Below, piece after piece: positions 17,259 through 27,468 of a stretch of DNA of 64,000 nt; position 1 is the stretch's first letter, and every line of letters begins with the position of its first letter. The position numbers and the translations under genes are program-made. Below the pieces are notes generated by a model. It had not been told where the DNA came from, ran no database searches, and was given only the letters and a program-made list of their open reading frames with translations. The stretch comes from Rickettsiella endosymbiont of Xylota segnis (GTDB taxonomy: Bacteria; Pseudomonadota; Gammaproteobacteria; Diplorickettsiales; Diplorickettsiaceae), in assembly GCF_964019545.1 (NCBI RefSeq), contig NZ_OZ026451.1, positions 372,001-436,000 on the forward strand, written 5' to 3'.

Positions 17259-18773
17259 CTAAATGTGAGCTTTTCGATAAGCGTAACATAAGATACATAA
17301 TCCCACTAAAAAGATAATGATGGAACCATCGCCGAGATATACCCACGGTGTTAAACCTTCAGTTTTATAAATCGAACTTGTTAACACACCCGACTCGAAG
17401 GCGGGAAGTTTCGCTATAATTTTTCCTTTAGGAGTCACGATAGCCGTTAGGCCGGTATTACTTAAAAAAGCTAAGTAACGTCCGGTGGCTAACGCTTGAA
17501 ATTGGCCAATTTGTAGATGTTGAGCTAAGGCAAAAGAATGACCGAACCAAGCATCATCGTTAATAGTTAATAGTAACTGAGCATGATCTTTCAATGCTTG
17601 TCGGACTAAGTTGGAATAAGCAATTTCATAACAAATAAATGTACCTAAATTAACGTTGGCTACCCTAAATGCGGGTTGGTGACTCGGCCCGGGTGAAAAA
17701 CTAGACATTGGAATATCTAATAAATTTAATAAACCGTGAGCCCAGATTATCCACCACGGGAGATATTCACCAAAAATAACCAGTCTTTGTTTATAATAGG
17801 TCGCGTGATCCAAGCCTAAAGCTAGCATGCCATTATAATATTGAAAGCCTTTTTGGATAGGTATTCCTGTTATCAATGTGGTTTTATGCTGTTTGGCTTG
17901 CTTGTCAAGCTGCTTTAAAAAGTCAACTGCTTGATTTTGTAACAGAGGAATGGCAGCTTCTGGCCAAATAATCAGTCGACTATTCCAATGTGATTGCGTT
18001 AATTGTTGATAGTGTATTAATGATGCTTTTTGATACTCAGGTTCCCATTTTATTTCTTGGGGGATATTCGCTTGAATCAGACTGATTTGGATTGGTTTTC
18101 CTTGTAAATGTGTCCAAGGGATAAAACTTAAGATATAACCAATGGCCCATATTCCTATAATTGTCAGTAAGCGTCCTGAATAGTAAAAGTTTTTTAGATT
18201 GAACTGACAATCAAAACGTTTGTTTAAAAAAGGACAGAATAACGAAAGAAATAAACTTGCCGACAAAGCAACTAGAAAAGTCAGACCCACTATTCCCAAA
18301 ATTGGAGCATAACCACTAAGCGGCGTATTTACTTGGCTAGTGCCTAATAATAACCAAGGAAAACCAGTAAATATCCAACTTCTTACCCATTCGGCTAGCG
18401 CCCATGAACTAGGAAAGATTAAGTAGAGTTTGATGAATGTATTACTAGGAAAAAAACGATTGACTAGAAAACCTTGAATGGCTGTAAATAAGGCTAATAT
18501 AAAAATAAATAGTGCAGTAATTAACGAAGCTAGAAAAAAAGAAGTATGACCAAATTCGTGAATGCTTATAAATACCCACGAGACACCGATACCATAAAAG
18601 CCTATGCCAAAAAGTAATCCTAAAATAAAAGCGCGTTTAGCTGAGCTATTTAGCCATAGCAATAATAATACGGCGGGCGAGAAGATAGCTAAAGGATAAA
18701 TGCACATCGGAGCAAAAGCAAAGGTGAGTAAACCACCGGCGATAAGTGCGCTTATTTCTTTATAGTAGGTCAT
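17259..18773 (-). CDS. lnt: Apolipoprotein N-acyltransferase
   Basis: Lnt adds the third acyl chain to lipoproteins in the inner membrane. The 504-residue protein has about six to seven membrane segments in the first 220 residues and a periplasmic nitrilase domain after that. The catalytic triad can be seen as Glu in IIWPEAAIP, Lys in YKQRLVIFGEYLPWW and Cys in TFICYEIAY. A final membrane segment ends the protein (SIIIFLVGLCILCYAY). It works with the Lol pathway encoded at 28-30 kb. Confidence 0.96.
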   Translation of the reverse strand: MTYYKEISALIAGGLLTFAFAPMCIYPLAIFSPAVLLLLWLNSSAKRAFILGLLFGIGFYGIGVSWVFISIHEFGHTSFFLASLITALFIFILALFTAIQGFLVNRFFPSNTFIKLYLIFPSSWALAEWVRSWIFTGFPWLLLGTSQVNTPLSGYAPILGIVGLTFLVALSASLFLSLFCPFLNKRFDCQFNLKNFYYSGRLLTIIGIWAIGYILSFIPWTHLQGKPIQISLIQANIPQEIKWEPEYQKASLIHYQQLTQSHWNSRLIIWPEAAIPLLQNQAVDFLKQLDKQAKQHKTTLITGIPIQKGFQYYNGMLALGLDHATYYKQRLVIFGEYLPWWIIWAHGLLNLLDIPMSSFSPGPSHQPAFRVANVNLGTFICYEIAYSNLVRQALKDHAQLLLTINDDAWFGHSFALAQHLQIGQFQALATGRYLAFLSNTGLTAIVTPKGKIIAKLPAFESGVLTSSIYKTEGLTPWVYLGDGSIIIFLVGLCILCYAYRKAHI

Positions 18774-18793
18774 AAAATTGCATAGGAAAAAGA

Positions 18794-18940
18794 GTAGACC
18801 ACTTGCATAACCTGCGTGCTAGACTTGATTTCATCGTTAAACGCTAGTCTACGGTCCTCATTTACTTAAGTAAACTCCGGTCCTCGACTATCGTTTGCTT
18901 GGGAACTCAAGCCCATCACTGGGTTATGCAAGAAGTCTAG
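18794..18940. repeat. Large imperfect palindromic element
   Basis: Left arm GTAGACCACTTGCATAACC (18794-18812) pairs with the complement of right arm GGGTTATGCAAGAAGTCTAG (18921-18940). The middle carries a perfect 14-bp palindrome, TTTACTTAAGTAAA (18861-18874), and a direct repeat CGGTCCTC on each side of it. The sequence just after the right arm (AAGAAATCCAATTGCAA) resembles the right end of the MITE-like repeat, suggesting a composite or nested insertion. It has no coding capacity. Confidence 0.55.
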
Positions 18941-19021
18941 TCAAGAAATCCAATTGCAAAGATTCCATCTTTAGCATACATAAAGTTGCTACAGGGAACA
19001 CGCAAATTTTAGGATCAAAAG

Positions 19022-20017
19022 TTAGTTTTTAAACCACATTAATTTACCGAGAGCAGATTGTACATTACTACTTAATTTTTCGGCCACTGATTTTTTAGTC
19101 AGATACTGACATTCATAAATTTCAGCTTTATCACTAGCTGCGAGTACACTTAAATAATCATCACTGGTTATTAGTTCATCGACTAAATTGAGTGTAAGTG
19201 CATCTTTCGCAAGCCAATGAGCTCCCGTAGCGACTATGGCCATATCAACTTGTTTTCGGTTAGCTTGGATAAAGGCTTTAAAAAGATGATGGATTTCTTC
19301 TAGGTCATCTTGAGTTTTTTCTCGTGCTTTAACAGTGTTCTCTCCAAAAATGGTCAGTGTACGTTTATATTCTCCTGCGGTTAGTAATTCGAAATCAATA
19401 TCTCTTTTTTTTAAAAAACGATGAAAGTTCGGGAGTTGTGCTACGACACCGATTGAGCCAATAATCGCAAACGGTGCGGCTAAGATTTTATCACCGACGC
19501 AGGCCATTAAATATCCACCGCTTGCGGCAATTTTATCGATAGTAACCGTCAAAGGGATGCGTTTATCTTTTAAACGTTGTAACTGTGAAGCAGCTAACCC
19601 ATACGGAGCAACCATGCCACCGCCACTTTCTAAGCGTAATACGACTTCATCTTGCGGTGTTGCCACTTGGATGAGAGCGGTGATTTCTTCACGTAGATTA
19701 TTTACTGCAGTAGCTTTGATGTCACCTTGAAAATTTAAAACAAACACTCGTTTTTTCAATAATTTAGCAGATTTTTTTAATTTAATTTTTTGTTCTTTAG
19801 CATATTTTTTTAATTGTTTTTTATCTAAAATTTCTGAATTTAATGTTTCAGCAAATTCTTGATATTTTTTATTAAGCTTTTTAACACATAGTTTATTCTT
19901 GTTTTGTTCTTTAGCTTTGCGAATAATAGAGAAAACTCCGGCGGTTACTATTAAAATAGCAAGTACCAATGTAAATAGCTTCGCTAGGAAAACAACATAT
20001 TGAAGAAGGAATGACAT
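19022..20017 (-). CDS. sohB: SohB-type inner-membrane serine protease (S49 family)
   Basis: The 331-residue protein has an N-terminal membrane anchor (residues about 5-32), a basic stretch, then the S49 protease domain. Family motifs are VLRLESGGGMV, the nucleophile segment KIAASGGYLMAC, IIGSIGVVAQLPNFHRF, and the general-base Lys in TAGEYKRTLTIFGENT. This pattern matches E. coli SohB rather than SppA or SppA-36K. The substrate is unknown. It diverges from ccmABC with a 118-bp gap. Confidence 0.93.
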   Translation of the reverse strand: MSFLLQYVVFLAKLFTLVLAILIVTAGVFSIIRKAKEQNKNKLCVKKLNKKYQEFAETLNSEILDKKQLKKYAKEQKIKLKKSAKLLKKRVFVLNFQGDIKATAVNNLREEITALIQVATPQDEVVLRLESGGGMVAPYGLAASQLQRLKDKRIPLTVTIDKIAASGGYLMACVGDKILAAPFAIIGSIGVVAQLPNFHRFLKKRDIDFELLTAGEYKRTLTIFGENTVKAREKTQDDLEEIHHLFKAFIQANRKQVDMAIVATGAHWLAKDALTLNLVDELITSDDYLSVLAASDKAEIYECQYLTKKSVAEKLSSNVQSALGKLMWFKN

Positions 20018-20135
20018 GGTTATTGGCCTTTTAACTCGTTTGAAAAAGGAATAATATAGCCTAGGTCCTGTTTTGTATACAACAGCACTTCGTTAAATAG
20101 GCAATTGAAAAAACTTACCCATTACTTATCAAGGA

Positions 20136-20786
20136 ATGAAGAGAGTGTTAACTGTAGAGGAACTTTCTTATGAACGTAATAACAGACTTCTGTTTAAACA
20201 ACTAACGTTTCAACTTTTTCCGAAGCAAATATTACATATTGTTGGTGCAAATGGTTCAGGGAAAACCACATTATTACAGATATTAACCGGTTTACGTACT
20301 CCTTTAAGCGGAAAAGTCATGTGGAATGGTATTGCAATTGAGAAAAATAACATAAATTTTACCGATAATTTACTTTATGTTAACCACCGCTTAGGTATGA
20401 AATCTGCACTGAGTCCGACTGAAAATCTTTATTTATGTTTGGCCAGGCGAAATTTAATCCATAAGCAATCCAAACGTGAAGCAATCCATGCTATTCATCA
20501 GATATTAGACCAATTAGATTTAAAAGAATGCGCAAATACTTTATTAACACACCTTTCTTCAGGACAACAACGACGTTTGAGTTTAGCAAAATTATTATTG
20601 ATCAAAGCAGATTGTTGGATTCTGGATGAGCCGTTTACTTCTCTCGATAGTGCCGGTATTGCATTTTTATCGTCTTTAATGGAAAAACAAAGTGCTAGAG
20701 GAGGCGTCATTGTTTTTTCCAGCCATCAGGCGATGTATTCTTTCTCTTTAAAAATAAAAAAAATTTTCTTAGATATAAAGTCATGA
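20136..20786 (+). CDS. ccmA: Heme exporter ATP-binding protein CcmA
   Basis: CcmA is the ATPase that releases holo-CcmE from CcmC in system I cytochrome c maturation. The 216-residue protein has Walker A GANGSGKTT near residue 40, signature LSSGQQRRLSLAKLL and Walker B CWILDEPFTSLD. It overlaps ccmB by four bases, so the two are coupled. Confidence 0.96.
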   Translation: MKRVLTVEELSYERNNRLLFKQLTFQLFPKQILHIVGANGSGKTTLLQILTGLRTPLSGKVMWNGIAIEKNNINFTDNLLYVNHRLGMKSALSPTENLYLCLARRNLIHKQSKREAIHAIHQILDQLDLKECANTLLTHLSSGQQRRLSLAKLLLIKADCWILDEPFTSLDSAGIAFLSSLMEKQSARGGVIVFSSHQAMYSFSLKIKKIFLDIKS

Positions 20787-21466
20787 TAATTTTTTTTTTA
20801 AAGCTTTTAACTAATTTACGTAGTGAGTTATTAACTATTTTTCGTTATTATCACGAATTGATTTATCCCTTATTATTTTTAATTTTAGCGATCATTTTAT
20901 TTCCTTTAAGTATAAGTGCCGATCCCATTTTATTAAAAAAAATATCTGCCGGAATTTATTGGGTGGTGGTGTTATTTCTAGTATTATTAATGTTAGATCA
21001 GCTTTTTCGAAATGATTGGAAAGAGGGAGATTTAGAGCAGCTTATTTTACTTCCTAATGAACTTAGCATAGTTTTATTTATTAAGTTATTAGTATTTTGC
21101 TTAGTTATTTGTATGTCTTTGTTTATCGTGACACCGATTCTGAGTCTAAGCTTGTTTATTCCTATCATGGCTTTAAAAACTTTATATCTCACTATCCTAT
21201 TGGGTACGCCTACATTAATATTTCTAGGCGGTATTGCGCGCGCTTTGACGTTAGGACTTCGTCAGAGTGGATTATTAATAATATTAATAATAATCCCATT
21301 TTACATTCCAGTACTCATTTTTGCGAGCAGCGCGGTTGCCTTAGCGAGTTTGGGATTGCCTGCCAATGGGCCATTAGCTTGGTTAGGTGTGTTAATGATT
21401 CTGAGTATGAGTTTAGCACCTTTAGTTATTAATAAAATATTGCGTATAGGCATAGCTTTTGCGTAA
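20783..21466 (+). CDS. ccmB: Heme exporter membrane protein CcmB
   Basis: CcmB is the membrane partner of CcmA. The 227-residue protein has six predicted membrane segments and the family stretch FRNDWKEGDLEQLILLP near residue 75. It ends at TAA 21464-21466, which is also the first bases of a truncated copy of the dispersed repeat, so only a short spacer separates it from ccmC. Confidence 0.95.
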   Translation: MIIFFLKLLTNLRSELLTIFRYYHELIYPLLFLILAIILFPLSISADPILLKKISAGIYWVVVLFLVLLMLDQLFRNDWKEGDLEQLILLPNELSIVLFIKLLVFCLVICMSLFIVTPILSLSLFIPIMALKTLYLTILLGTPTLIFLGGIARALTLGLRQSGLLIILIIIPFYIPVLIFASSAVALASLGLPANGPLAWLGVLMILSMSLAPLVINKILRIGIAFA

Positions 21467-21503
21467 TACTCCTGGTACTTAAATTTTGTCTGTGTATCGC
21501 TCA
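21464..21503 (+). repeat. Truncated MITE-like dispersed repeat between ccmB and ccmC
   Basis: TAATACTCCTGGTACTTAAA followed by TTTTGTCTGTGT and CGCTCA matches the left half of the 16988-17110 element. The ccmB stop codon is its first three bases. The right end is absent. Confidence 0.5.
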
Positions 21504-21517
21504 AAGGAAATAAAAAA

Positions 21518-22258
21518 ATGACTCAACTAAAAAAAAGAAACAAAATTTATCGATATATCGCCGTACATCATTTTTATACATTGTCGAACTATTTAGTTCC
21601 AATTTTTGCTTTATCTTTATTAGTTTTCGGTATTTATGGTGCAGTAGGAGGTTTATATTTAGCCCCAGCGGATTATCAGCAAGGAGATGCTTTTCGCATT
21701 ATCTATGTGCATGTGCCCAGTGCTTTTTTATCATTGTTTGTTTATTTTATTATGGCATTTTTCTCAATTGTAGGTTTAATTTTACGTATCAAATTAGCCG
21801 AATTAATCGTTTCGGGTAGTGTCTTTTTAGGAGCATGGTTTACTTTTTTAGCGTTATTAACAGGAAGCGTTTGGGCTAAACCGATGTGGGGCGCTTGGTG
21901 GGTTTGGGACGCGCGTTTAACTTCAGAGCTTATTTTATTATTTTTATATCTTGGCGTAATTGCTTTACGTTCTGCAATTCCTGAGCGGCATATGGCAGCG
22001 CAAGCTACGGCGATATTGATTATGTTGGGTTTAGCGAACTTACCCATTATTCACTATTCAGTCTATTGGTGGAATACTTTGCATCAAGGGGCAACATTGC
22101 ATTTTTTTAGTCCTTCATTAATCGAGCCGCGTATGCTTTATCCTTTATTATCGATGATGGTGGCATTCATAAGCTTTTATTTTATTGTTTTATTATTACA
22201 TATCCGTTGTGAAATATTAGAGCATTATATCAAGTTTAATCAAGCTAATAGCTTGTAA
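21518..22258 (+). CDS. ccmC: Heme export protein CcmC
   Basis: CcmC loads heme onto CcmE at the periplasmic face. The 246-residue protein has six membrane segments and the tryptophan-rich heme-binding motif GAWWVWDARLTSELIL near residue 125, with histidines in YVHVPSAF and LPIIHYSVYWWNTLH. The expected next genes, ccmD and ccmE, are absent. An orphan gene on the opposite strand follows after 19 bp. Confidence 0.97.
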   Translation: MTQLKKRNKIYRYIAVHHFYTLSNYLVPIFALSLLVFGIYGAVGGLYLAPADYQQGDAFRIIYVHVPSAFLSLFVYFIMAFFSIVGLILRIKLAELIVSGSVFLGAWFTFLALLTGSVWAKPMWGAWWVWDARLTSELILLFLYLGVIALRSAIPERHMAAQATAILIMLGLANLPIIHYSVYWWNTLHQGATLHFFSPSLIEPRMLYPLLSMMVAFISFYFIVLLLHIRCEILEHYIKFNQANSL

Positions 22259-22277
22259 TTAATCTGGACGAAAATGC

Positions 22278-23393
22278 TTAGCTAATGGCAGGAGTGGGTC
22301 GATTATAATCAACTCTAAAATTATTGTTTTCATTACGCCAAAATTTGGATGCGCAAGTTGAAGAATTCTGCTGTATTTTAACTGTATGATTAAACTCCAG
22401 TAGCTGTGTTAGATAACCACTAATGATAACTTGTAGTATCAATTGAGCTAAAAATATACTTTCTTGGCTGTCTGTGTTGAAGCCTTTAGAAAGATTTGGT
22501 TGATTTATTTCAGTTAACGTCGGTAAAGATTCTGGAAATGGTAGTTTGAGCAATTTAAACATTTCATTTAAGCAGCGTTCAAAATTTTCTTTTAATAGAG
22601 GACATTTTAACTCTTTGACATATTCTACTAAACAAGTAGACCAAAAATCGTTTAAATTAGGTATTTCAGTATCAATTTTGGCTTGTTTTTTAAACAAAGT
22701 CCAAAATATTAAAAATTGTTCATCTAAAAAATAGTCAATTTTTTCTTGGTGAGCGAAATCTAGTTCATGGATTTTTGTCAGTACTATGCTGAGCAATTTT
22801 ATGAAATTCAGATCAGTTATCCAATGATTCAGTTTATTTTTGGCTTTTTTAATTTTTCTCATATCACTTATTTCGCTTATTCCATGTCGAATGACTGCAC
22901 CGATAACATCAAATATAACCGAAGAAACCAGCCCGACAGAATAGGTCAATGCAGAAACCACCTTAGAAACCAGATCTGAATTTAGCGCAATATTTTTCCC
23001 CTGATCGGCATCAATAATTTTTAAAACATCGATTTTAGCTGATATTCTATTATAAAAATGAAAATAAGCATGTTCATTAATTTTATTGTTTTGTATAAAA
23101 CGTTGATAGAGTTTATGAATGACATTTTCTGCATGGTATTCAGGGAGAAAAGCCAACAAATTTTCCTTTAGTTGAGATTCTGCTATAGGTATTTGTTGGT
23201 TTAAAAATAAATGTTTATTAGTCTGTAAACTATTGTTAAATTTAAGTTGTTGGCGCCGCTTTTTTGTTACCTTTTGCCACAAGCTTTTTTTTGTTTTTTT
23301 AATTAAATCATAAGGCAATCTTTTTTTAAAAAGATTGGGTTCTTTTTCTTTATTTGAGAATAAAATTTTATAATTTTTGAAGTACACTCTCAT
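22278..23393 (-). CDS. Orphan 371-residue protein with one hydrophobic hairpin, effector candidate
   Basis: No family is recognised. The N-terminal 75 residues are very basic. A hydrophobic stretch at residues about 147-171 (SALTYSVGLVSSVIFDVIGA) could be one or two membrane passes or a buried helix pair. The rest is helical and polar. AAGGCGG lies just before the ATG. It is inserted where ccmD/ccmE would be expected and points toward ccmC. A host-membrane-targeted effector is one idea, but nothing proves it. Confidence 0.75.
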   Translation of the reverse strand: MRVYFKNYKILFSNKEKEPNLFKKRLPYDLIKKTKKSLWQKVTKKRRQQLKFNNSLQTNKHLFLNQQIPIAESQLKENLLAFLPEYHAENVIHKLYQRFIQNNKINEHAYFHFYNRISAKIDVLKIIDADQGKNIALNSDLVSKVVSALTYSVGLVSSVIFDVIGAVIRHGISEISDMRKIKKAKNKLNHWITDLNFIKLLSIVLTKIHELDFAHQEKIDYFLDEQFLIFWTLFKKQAKIDTEIPNLNDFWSTCLVEYVKELKCPLLKENFERCLNEMFKLLKLPFPESLPTLTEINQPNLSKGFNTDSQESIFLAQLILQVIISGYLTQLLEFNHTVKIQQNSSTCASKFWRNENNNFRVDYNRPTPAIS

Positions 23394-23566
23394 ACCGCCT
23401 TATTATTTTTCTCTATATTAACACCAAATTAATTTTTTTTAAAAATTTTTTTTCTTTATAAAATTTAAGCGTTAAATTCACTATTTTGACTGATTTTAAA
23501 GCCTCTGAGTAGCGCTAAGGGTAGGACTTCATTAAGTTTAAGAGTAAACTATGACTCTTTAATTTT

Positions 23567-24412
23567 GTGTTTATAATTATGAAATTGCTTAATTTTGAAG
23601 TGGGTATTGATAAACCTTTATTTGTTATGGCAGGGCCTTGTGTCGTCGAAAGCGAACAACTGGCCATGGATACTGCTGGGCGCTTGAAAGAAATCACCAA
23701 TAAATTGAATATACCTTTTATTTACAAATCTTCCTTTGACAAAGCAAATCGTTCTTCTGCTAAGAGTTTTCGCGGTTTGGGCTTAGAAGAAGGCTTGCGC
23801 ATTTTAGCTAAAGTTAAAAAGGAATTGGGTGTTGCTCTAGTCACTGATGTTCATGAAGATACGCCTTTAAATGAGGTGGCGAGTGTGGTGGATATTTTAC
23901 AAACACCAGCATTTTTATGCCGACAGACTAATTTTATCCAAAAAGTTGCCCAGCAAGGTCTACCGCTTAATATTAAGAAAGGTCAGTTTCTTTCTCCGTG
24001 GGACATGCAATACGTAGTTGAGAAAGCATATCAAGTTGGGAATAAAAAAATCATGGTCTGTGAACGTGGTGTGACGTTTGGATATAATAATCTAGTTTCT
24101 GATATGCGTTCACTGGCTATCATGCGCGCAACTCAATGTCCGGTGGTATTTGATGCGACACACTCCGTACAATTGCCAGGTGGTCAAGGTGGATCGTCGG
24201 GAGGACAACGAGAGTTTATCCCCGTATTGGCACGTGCAGCGGTGGCAGCAGGTATTGCTGGTCTTTTTATGGAAACACATCCTAATCCAAAACAAGCATT
24301 AAGCGATGGGCCAAATTCTTGGCCATTAGAAAAAATAGCTGAATTGTTAGCAAGCTTACAAGAGATAGATAACACGGTAAAAAAAACCAACTTAATAGAA
24401 ACAACGCTATAG
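23567..24412 (+). CDS. kdsA: 3-deoxy-D-manno-octulosonate 8-phosphate synthase
   Basis: KdsA condenses phosphoenolpyruvate with arabinose 5-phosphate to make Kdo-8-phosphate for LPS. The sequence has [54 protein letters not shown] and METHPNP, covering the barrel's active-site strands. Length from the first ATG is 281; ATG at 23579 (MKLLNFEVG) is an alternative start. It precedes eno by ten bases, the common kdsA-eno-ftsB order. Kdo synthesis implies the cell makes at least a lipid A-Kdo core. Confidence 0.97.
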   Translation: MFIIMKLLNFEVGIDKPLFVMAGPCVVESEQLAMDTAGRLKEITNKLNIPFIYKSSFDKANRSSAKSFRGLGLEEGLRILAKVKKELGVALVTDVHEDTPLNEVASVVDILQTPAFLCRQTNFIQKVAQQGLPLNIKKGQFLSPWDMQYVVEKAYQVGNKKIMVCERGVTFGYNNLVSDMRSLAIMRATQCPVVFDATHSVQLPGGQGGSSGGQREFIPVLARAAVAAGIAGLFMETHPNPKQALSDGPNSWPLEKIAELLASLQEIDNTVKKTNLIETTL

Positions 24413-24422
24413 GTAAGAATGT

Positions 24423-25730
24423 ATGCCAAAAATTGCTGAGATTAATGCGTATGAAATTTTAGATTCGCGAGCTAATCCAACTATTGCCGCCGAAGTTATC
24501 TTGGATTCAGGTTTAAAAGCAGATGCTAGTGTCCCATCCGGCGCATCGACGGGTTCGAATGAAGCTTTAGAATTAAGGGATACGCAAAGGCAGGATCGTT
24601 ATCAAGGTAAAGGCGTTTTATTAGCGATCCAAAATATTTTAGGGCCTATCCAAAAAAACTTAATTGGAAAAGATATTGCCGATCAAAAAGTATTAGATCA
24701 TTTAATGAAAGAATTGGATGGAACAGATAATAAAGGAAAATTAGGTGCGAATGCTATTTTAGGAGTTTCCTTAAGTTTACTGAAAGCCGCGGCTTTAGCG
24801 AAAGGACAAGCGCTGTATGTGCATATTGCTGAGCTTATGGGTCAAGGAGATAAGCAATATTTAATGCCAGCACCGCAGATGAATATCATTAATGGTGGTG
24901 TGCATGCGGATAATCCATTAGCCATCCAAGAATTTATGATCTTACCTCTAGGTGCGCCTACGTTTAGTGAGGCTTTACGTTGGGGCGTTGAGACTTTTCA
25001 TTGTTTAAAATCCTATCTAAAAAAGCAAGGTTTCAATACTAATGTTGGCGATGAAGGAGGTTTTGCACCTAATTTACAATCTCATCACGAGGCTATTGAA
25101 AGTATTTTAGTGGCGATTGAACGAGCCGGATATAAACCAGGTAAGGACATTTATCTAGGTTTAGATGCCGCAAGTAATGAATTTTATCATCAAGGTAAAT
25201 ATTGTTTAGAAAATAAAGAATTAAATGCCGAGCAATGGATTAACTATTTAGAGCATTTAGTGCAACAATATCCTATTATTAGCATTGAAGATGGTATGGC
25301 TGAAGCAGATGAACAAGGTTGGATGCAACTAACAAAACGATTGGGTAAAGAAATACAACTGGTCGGAGATGATTTATTTGTAACTAATCCCATTTTATTC
25401 CAGCAGGGAATAGATAAAAATTTAGCTAATGCGATTCTTATTAAATTGAATCAGATTGGCACGGTTAGTGAAACCTTAGAAGTAATTTCGTTAGCAAAAC
25501 AAGCCCATTACGCAGCGATTATTTCTCATCGTTCAGGTGAGACAGAAGATACTAGTATAGCCGATTTAGCCGTGGGCACTGGGGTTGGTCAGATAAAAAC
25601 CGGTTCTGTTTGTCGTACGGATCGTACTGCAAAATACAATCGTTTGTTACGGATTGAAGCAGAGCTCACAAGGGAAAATAAGGTAAGTTATGCCGGTAAG
25701 TCTGTTTTTTCACGTTTTTTAAATAATTAA
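24423..25730 (+). CDS. eno: Enolase
   Basis: Enolase converts 2-phosphoglycerate to phosphoenolpyruvate in glycolysis. The 435-residue protein has [15 protein letters not shown], the metal-site segments [10 protein letters not shown] and [10 protein letters not shown], the catalytic Lys in [10 protein letters not shown] and the family pattern [11 protein letters not shown]. Length is normal. It sits between kdsA and ftsB. Confidence 0.98.
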   Translation: MPKIAEINAYEILDSRANPTIAAEVILDSGLKADASVPSGASTGSNEALELRDTQRQDRYQGKGVLLAIQNILGPIQKNLIGKDIADQKVLDHLMKELDGTDNKGKLGANAILGVSLSLLKAAALAKGQALYVHIAELMGQGDKQYLMPAPQMNIINGGVHADNPLAIQEFMILPLGAPTFSEALRWGVETFHCLKSYLKKQGFNTNVGDEGGFAPNLQSHHEAIESILVAIERAGYKPGKDIYLGLDAASNEFYHQGKYCLENKELNAEQWINYLEHLVQQYPIISIEDGMAEADEQGWMQLTKRLGKEIQLVGDDLFVTNPILFQQGIDKNLANAILIKLNQIGTVSETLEVISLAKQAHYAAIISHRSGETEDTSIADLAVGTGVGQIKTGSVCRTDRTAKYNRLLRIEAELTRENKVSYAGKSVFSRFLNN

Positions 25731-25734
25731 TTCG

Positions 25735-26025
25735 ATGAAACCTCTTATAGTTATTTTGACTTTACTTTTCTTAAGCTTGCAATATAAGCTATGGTTTGTA
25801 CAAGATGGTGTATGGCGCGTACATCAACTTAAAAAACAAATTGCTCAGCAATTAAAGGAGAATACACAACTGAGTCAACGTAATACGGCTATGGTAGCTG
25901 AAATCAAGGATCTCAAGTCAGGTAAAATCGCATTGGAAGCGCATGCACGTAATGATCTTAATATGATAAAACCTAATGAATTATTTTATATGCTAGTTGA
26001 TAAGCCAAAAAGTAAAAAAAAATAA
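25735..26025 (+). CDS. ftsB: Cell division protein FtsB
   Basis: FtsB forms the FtsQLB complex that activates septal peptidoglycan synthesis. The 96-residue bitopic protein has a short N-terminal membrane segment (LIVILTLLFLSLQYKLWF), then a leucine/Gln-rich coiled coil (residues about 30-65) and the ARNDLNMIKPNELFY segment typical of FtsB. It begins four bases after eno stops. Confidence 0.93.
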   Translation: MKPLIVILTLLFLSLQYKLWFVQDGVWRVHQLKKQIAQQLKENTQLSQRNTAMVAEIKDLKSGKIALEAHARNDLNMIKPNELFYMLVDKPKSKKK

Positions 26026-26033
26026 ACTTACTA

Positions 26034-26762
26034 TTAAAATTTAACGGGTTTCCAGATTCGAATAATGGGTGCTAAGGAAAGTACTTTCATATTGCGTAAG
26101 GGAGGGAACTCTAGAGAAGCATCCGAATTAATAACATACAGATCATAACTATTAACAACATGAGCTATTTTTACACGTCTAATTAATAATTCTCTTCCTT
26201 CAAGTTCGACGATACAATCTGCACCATGCCCCAACTCCATATTTTTATCAGTTAATTTTTTTCCTGCCACCAGATCACCGGGACCATAAAGTGGTTTCAT
26301 ACTTTCATTATCAATAAGATAGATGAGATGTTCAGGATAATTTTTTCTAAAAAGTGCTAATTCTTCCTTAATTTCAGTATTTTCTAAAGGATAATCGGAT
26401 TTTTTCTCATTAATAGAAATCCTAGATATTGATTCAAGATTTTTATAATTTAATTTAGACAGCTTACTTGAATCAGTTACTTTTGGGGGTTCCCCATATC
26501 CTGTCATTAACCAAATGACTGAACATTCTATCCCCTCTTCGCGCATTGCTTTGCTGACTTTTTGTGCACCGCGTTCAGTGACGCTACTATATCCTTGTTC
26601 CCAATAATTAATCGTGGTTAAGCCTAGATTACAATGTTGAGCAAATTCTTTCATGGATAGATGCGACATTTTACGCAAATATCTGAGTCGATTAGCTCGT
26701 TCTTGAATATCAATAGACAGAGAAGTGTTTTTTTCTTTTATGGACTTAGGATTCTTTTTCAT
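26034..26762 (-). CDS. XRE-family repressor with S24-like C-terminal domain
   Basis: The 242-residue protein has an N-terminal helix-turn-helix (residues about 22-80; LRYLRKMSHLSMKEFAQHC, then GLTTINYWEQGYSSV) and a C-terminal LexA/CI-like domain. The serine of the peptidase motif is present in NESMKPLYGPGDLVAG. The position of the general-base lysine reads LLIRRVKI, so Arg may replace Lys and self-cleavage may be lost; this is an alignment by eye. Such proteins usually control phage or stress genes. The perfect dyad at 26808-26832 upstream suggests autoregulation. Confidence 0.85.
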   Translation of the reverse strand: MKKNPKSIKEKNTSLSIDIQERANRLRYLRKMSHLSMKEFAQHCNLGLTTINYWEQGYSSVTERGAQKVSKAMREEGIECSVIWLMTGYGEPPKVTDSSKLSKLNYKNLESISRISINEKKSDYPLENTEIKEELALFRKNYPEHLIYLIDNESMKPLYGPGDLVAGKKLTDKNMELGHGADCIVELEGRELLIRRVKIAHVVNSYDLYVINSDASLEFPPLRNMKVLSLAPIIRIWKPVKF

Positions 26763-26807
26763 TATCTTCCTTTATTAAATTTGACATAAAATATCTATTC
26801 AGATAAT

Positions 26808-26832
26808 ATTTAGTCTTAATGGAAGACTAAAT
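26808..26832. promoter_or_regulatory. Perfect 10-bp inverted repeat, candidate repressor operator
   Basis: ATTTAGTCTT at 26808-26817 is followed by AATGG and its exact reverse complement at 26823-26832. The dyad ends 46 bp upstream of the XRE/S24-like repressor start at 26762. Arm length and spacing suit a dimeric CI-like repressor. The link to that repressor is inference from position. Confidence 0.55.
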
Positions 26833-27468
26833 AAATGAAAATTATATTTTTTATTGAAGGTACTTTGTCTATGTAAATTTTTTTGCTGCATTTAAAAAAT
26901 TTTAAAATAAGGTTAAAAAAAACCAAAAATGGTGCTTCACCGATTAACATTGTTTATTTTGCAATTTACAGTTTAAGTTTACTTTATGCAGAATAAAATT
27001 TTTACGGTCAATGTCTACCAGAATAGTTCTGAAATTTTTTTAATATTATCAATAAAATATCCTTCGATATAATAAAGATAGGTTATTAATAGCAAATGTG
27101 TACTTTTTTAAATTTAAGCTGATATTTCATGATATTCGATACAATTTATCATTGTTTCATAGACACAACTTAAACCTTTAAGAAAGGAAACATTTAATTA
27201 AATGTATCTATTATAACGAATATCAACCCTGGTGTGGATAGTAGGAGTTGTTTTTATTTAAAATAGAGTATGTGAATTAGAGCATAGTCATGTAGGCTTA
27301 CACAGAGGATACTTAAAATAGTTATTGTTGAGACTAAAAATGGATTAATACATTGGCTCAACTTAATTTATGGAAGGTCATTTGCGACTCGCAATGATCG
27401 GGCTTGTTATTTTTGCAATGATTATAGCGATGGAAAATAAAACGATTGCTAATTTATGGAGAAGAATA
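26833..27468. other. Long AT-rich intergenic region
   Basis: Apart from the operator candidate at its left end, I see no gene, tRNA or strong hairpin. A purine-rich AAGAAAGGAAAC at 27180-27191 looks like a ribosome-binding site but leads to no sustained frame. The frame of the receiver gene is open from 27370, but the better start is at 27469. A non-coding RNA cannot be excluded. Confidence 0.4.
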
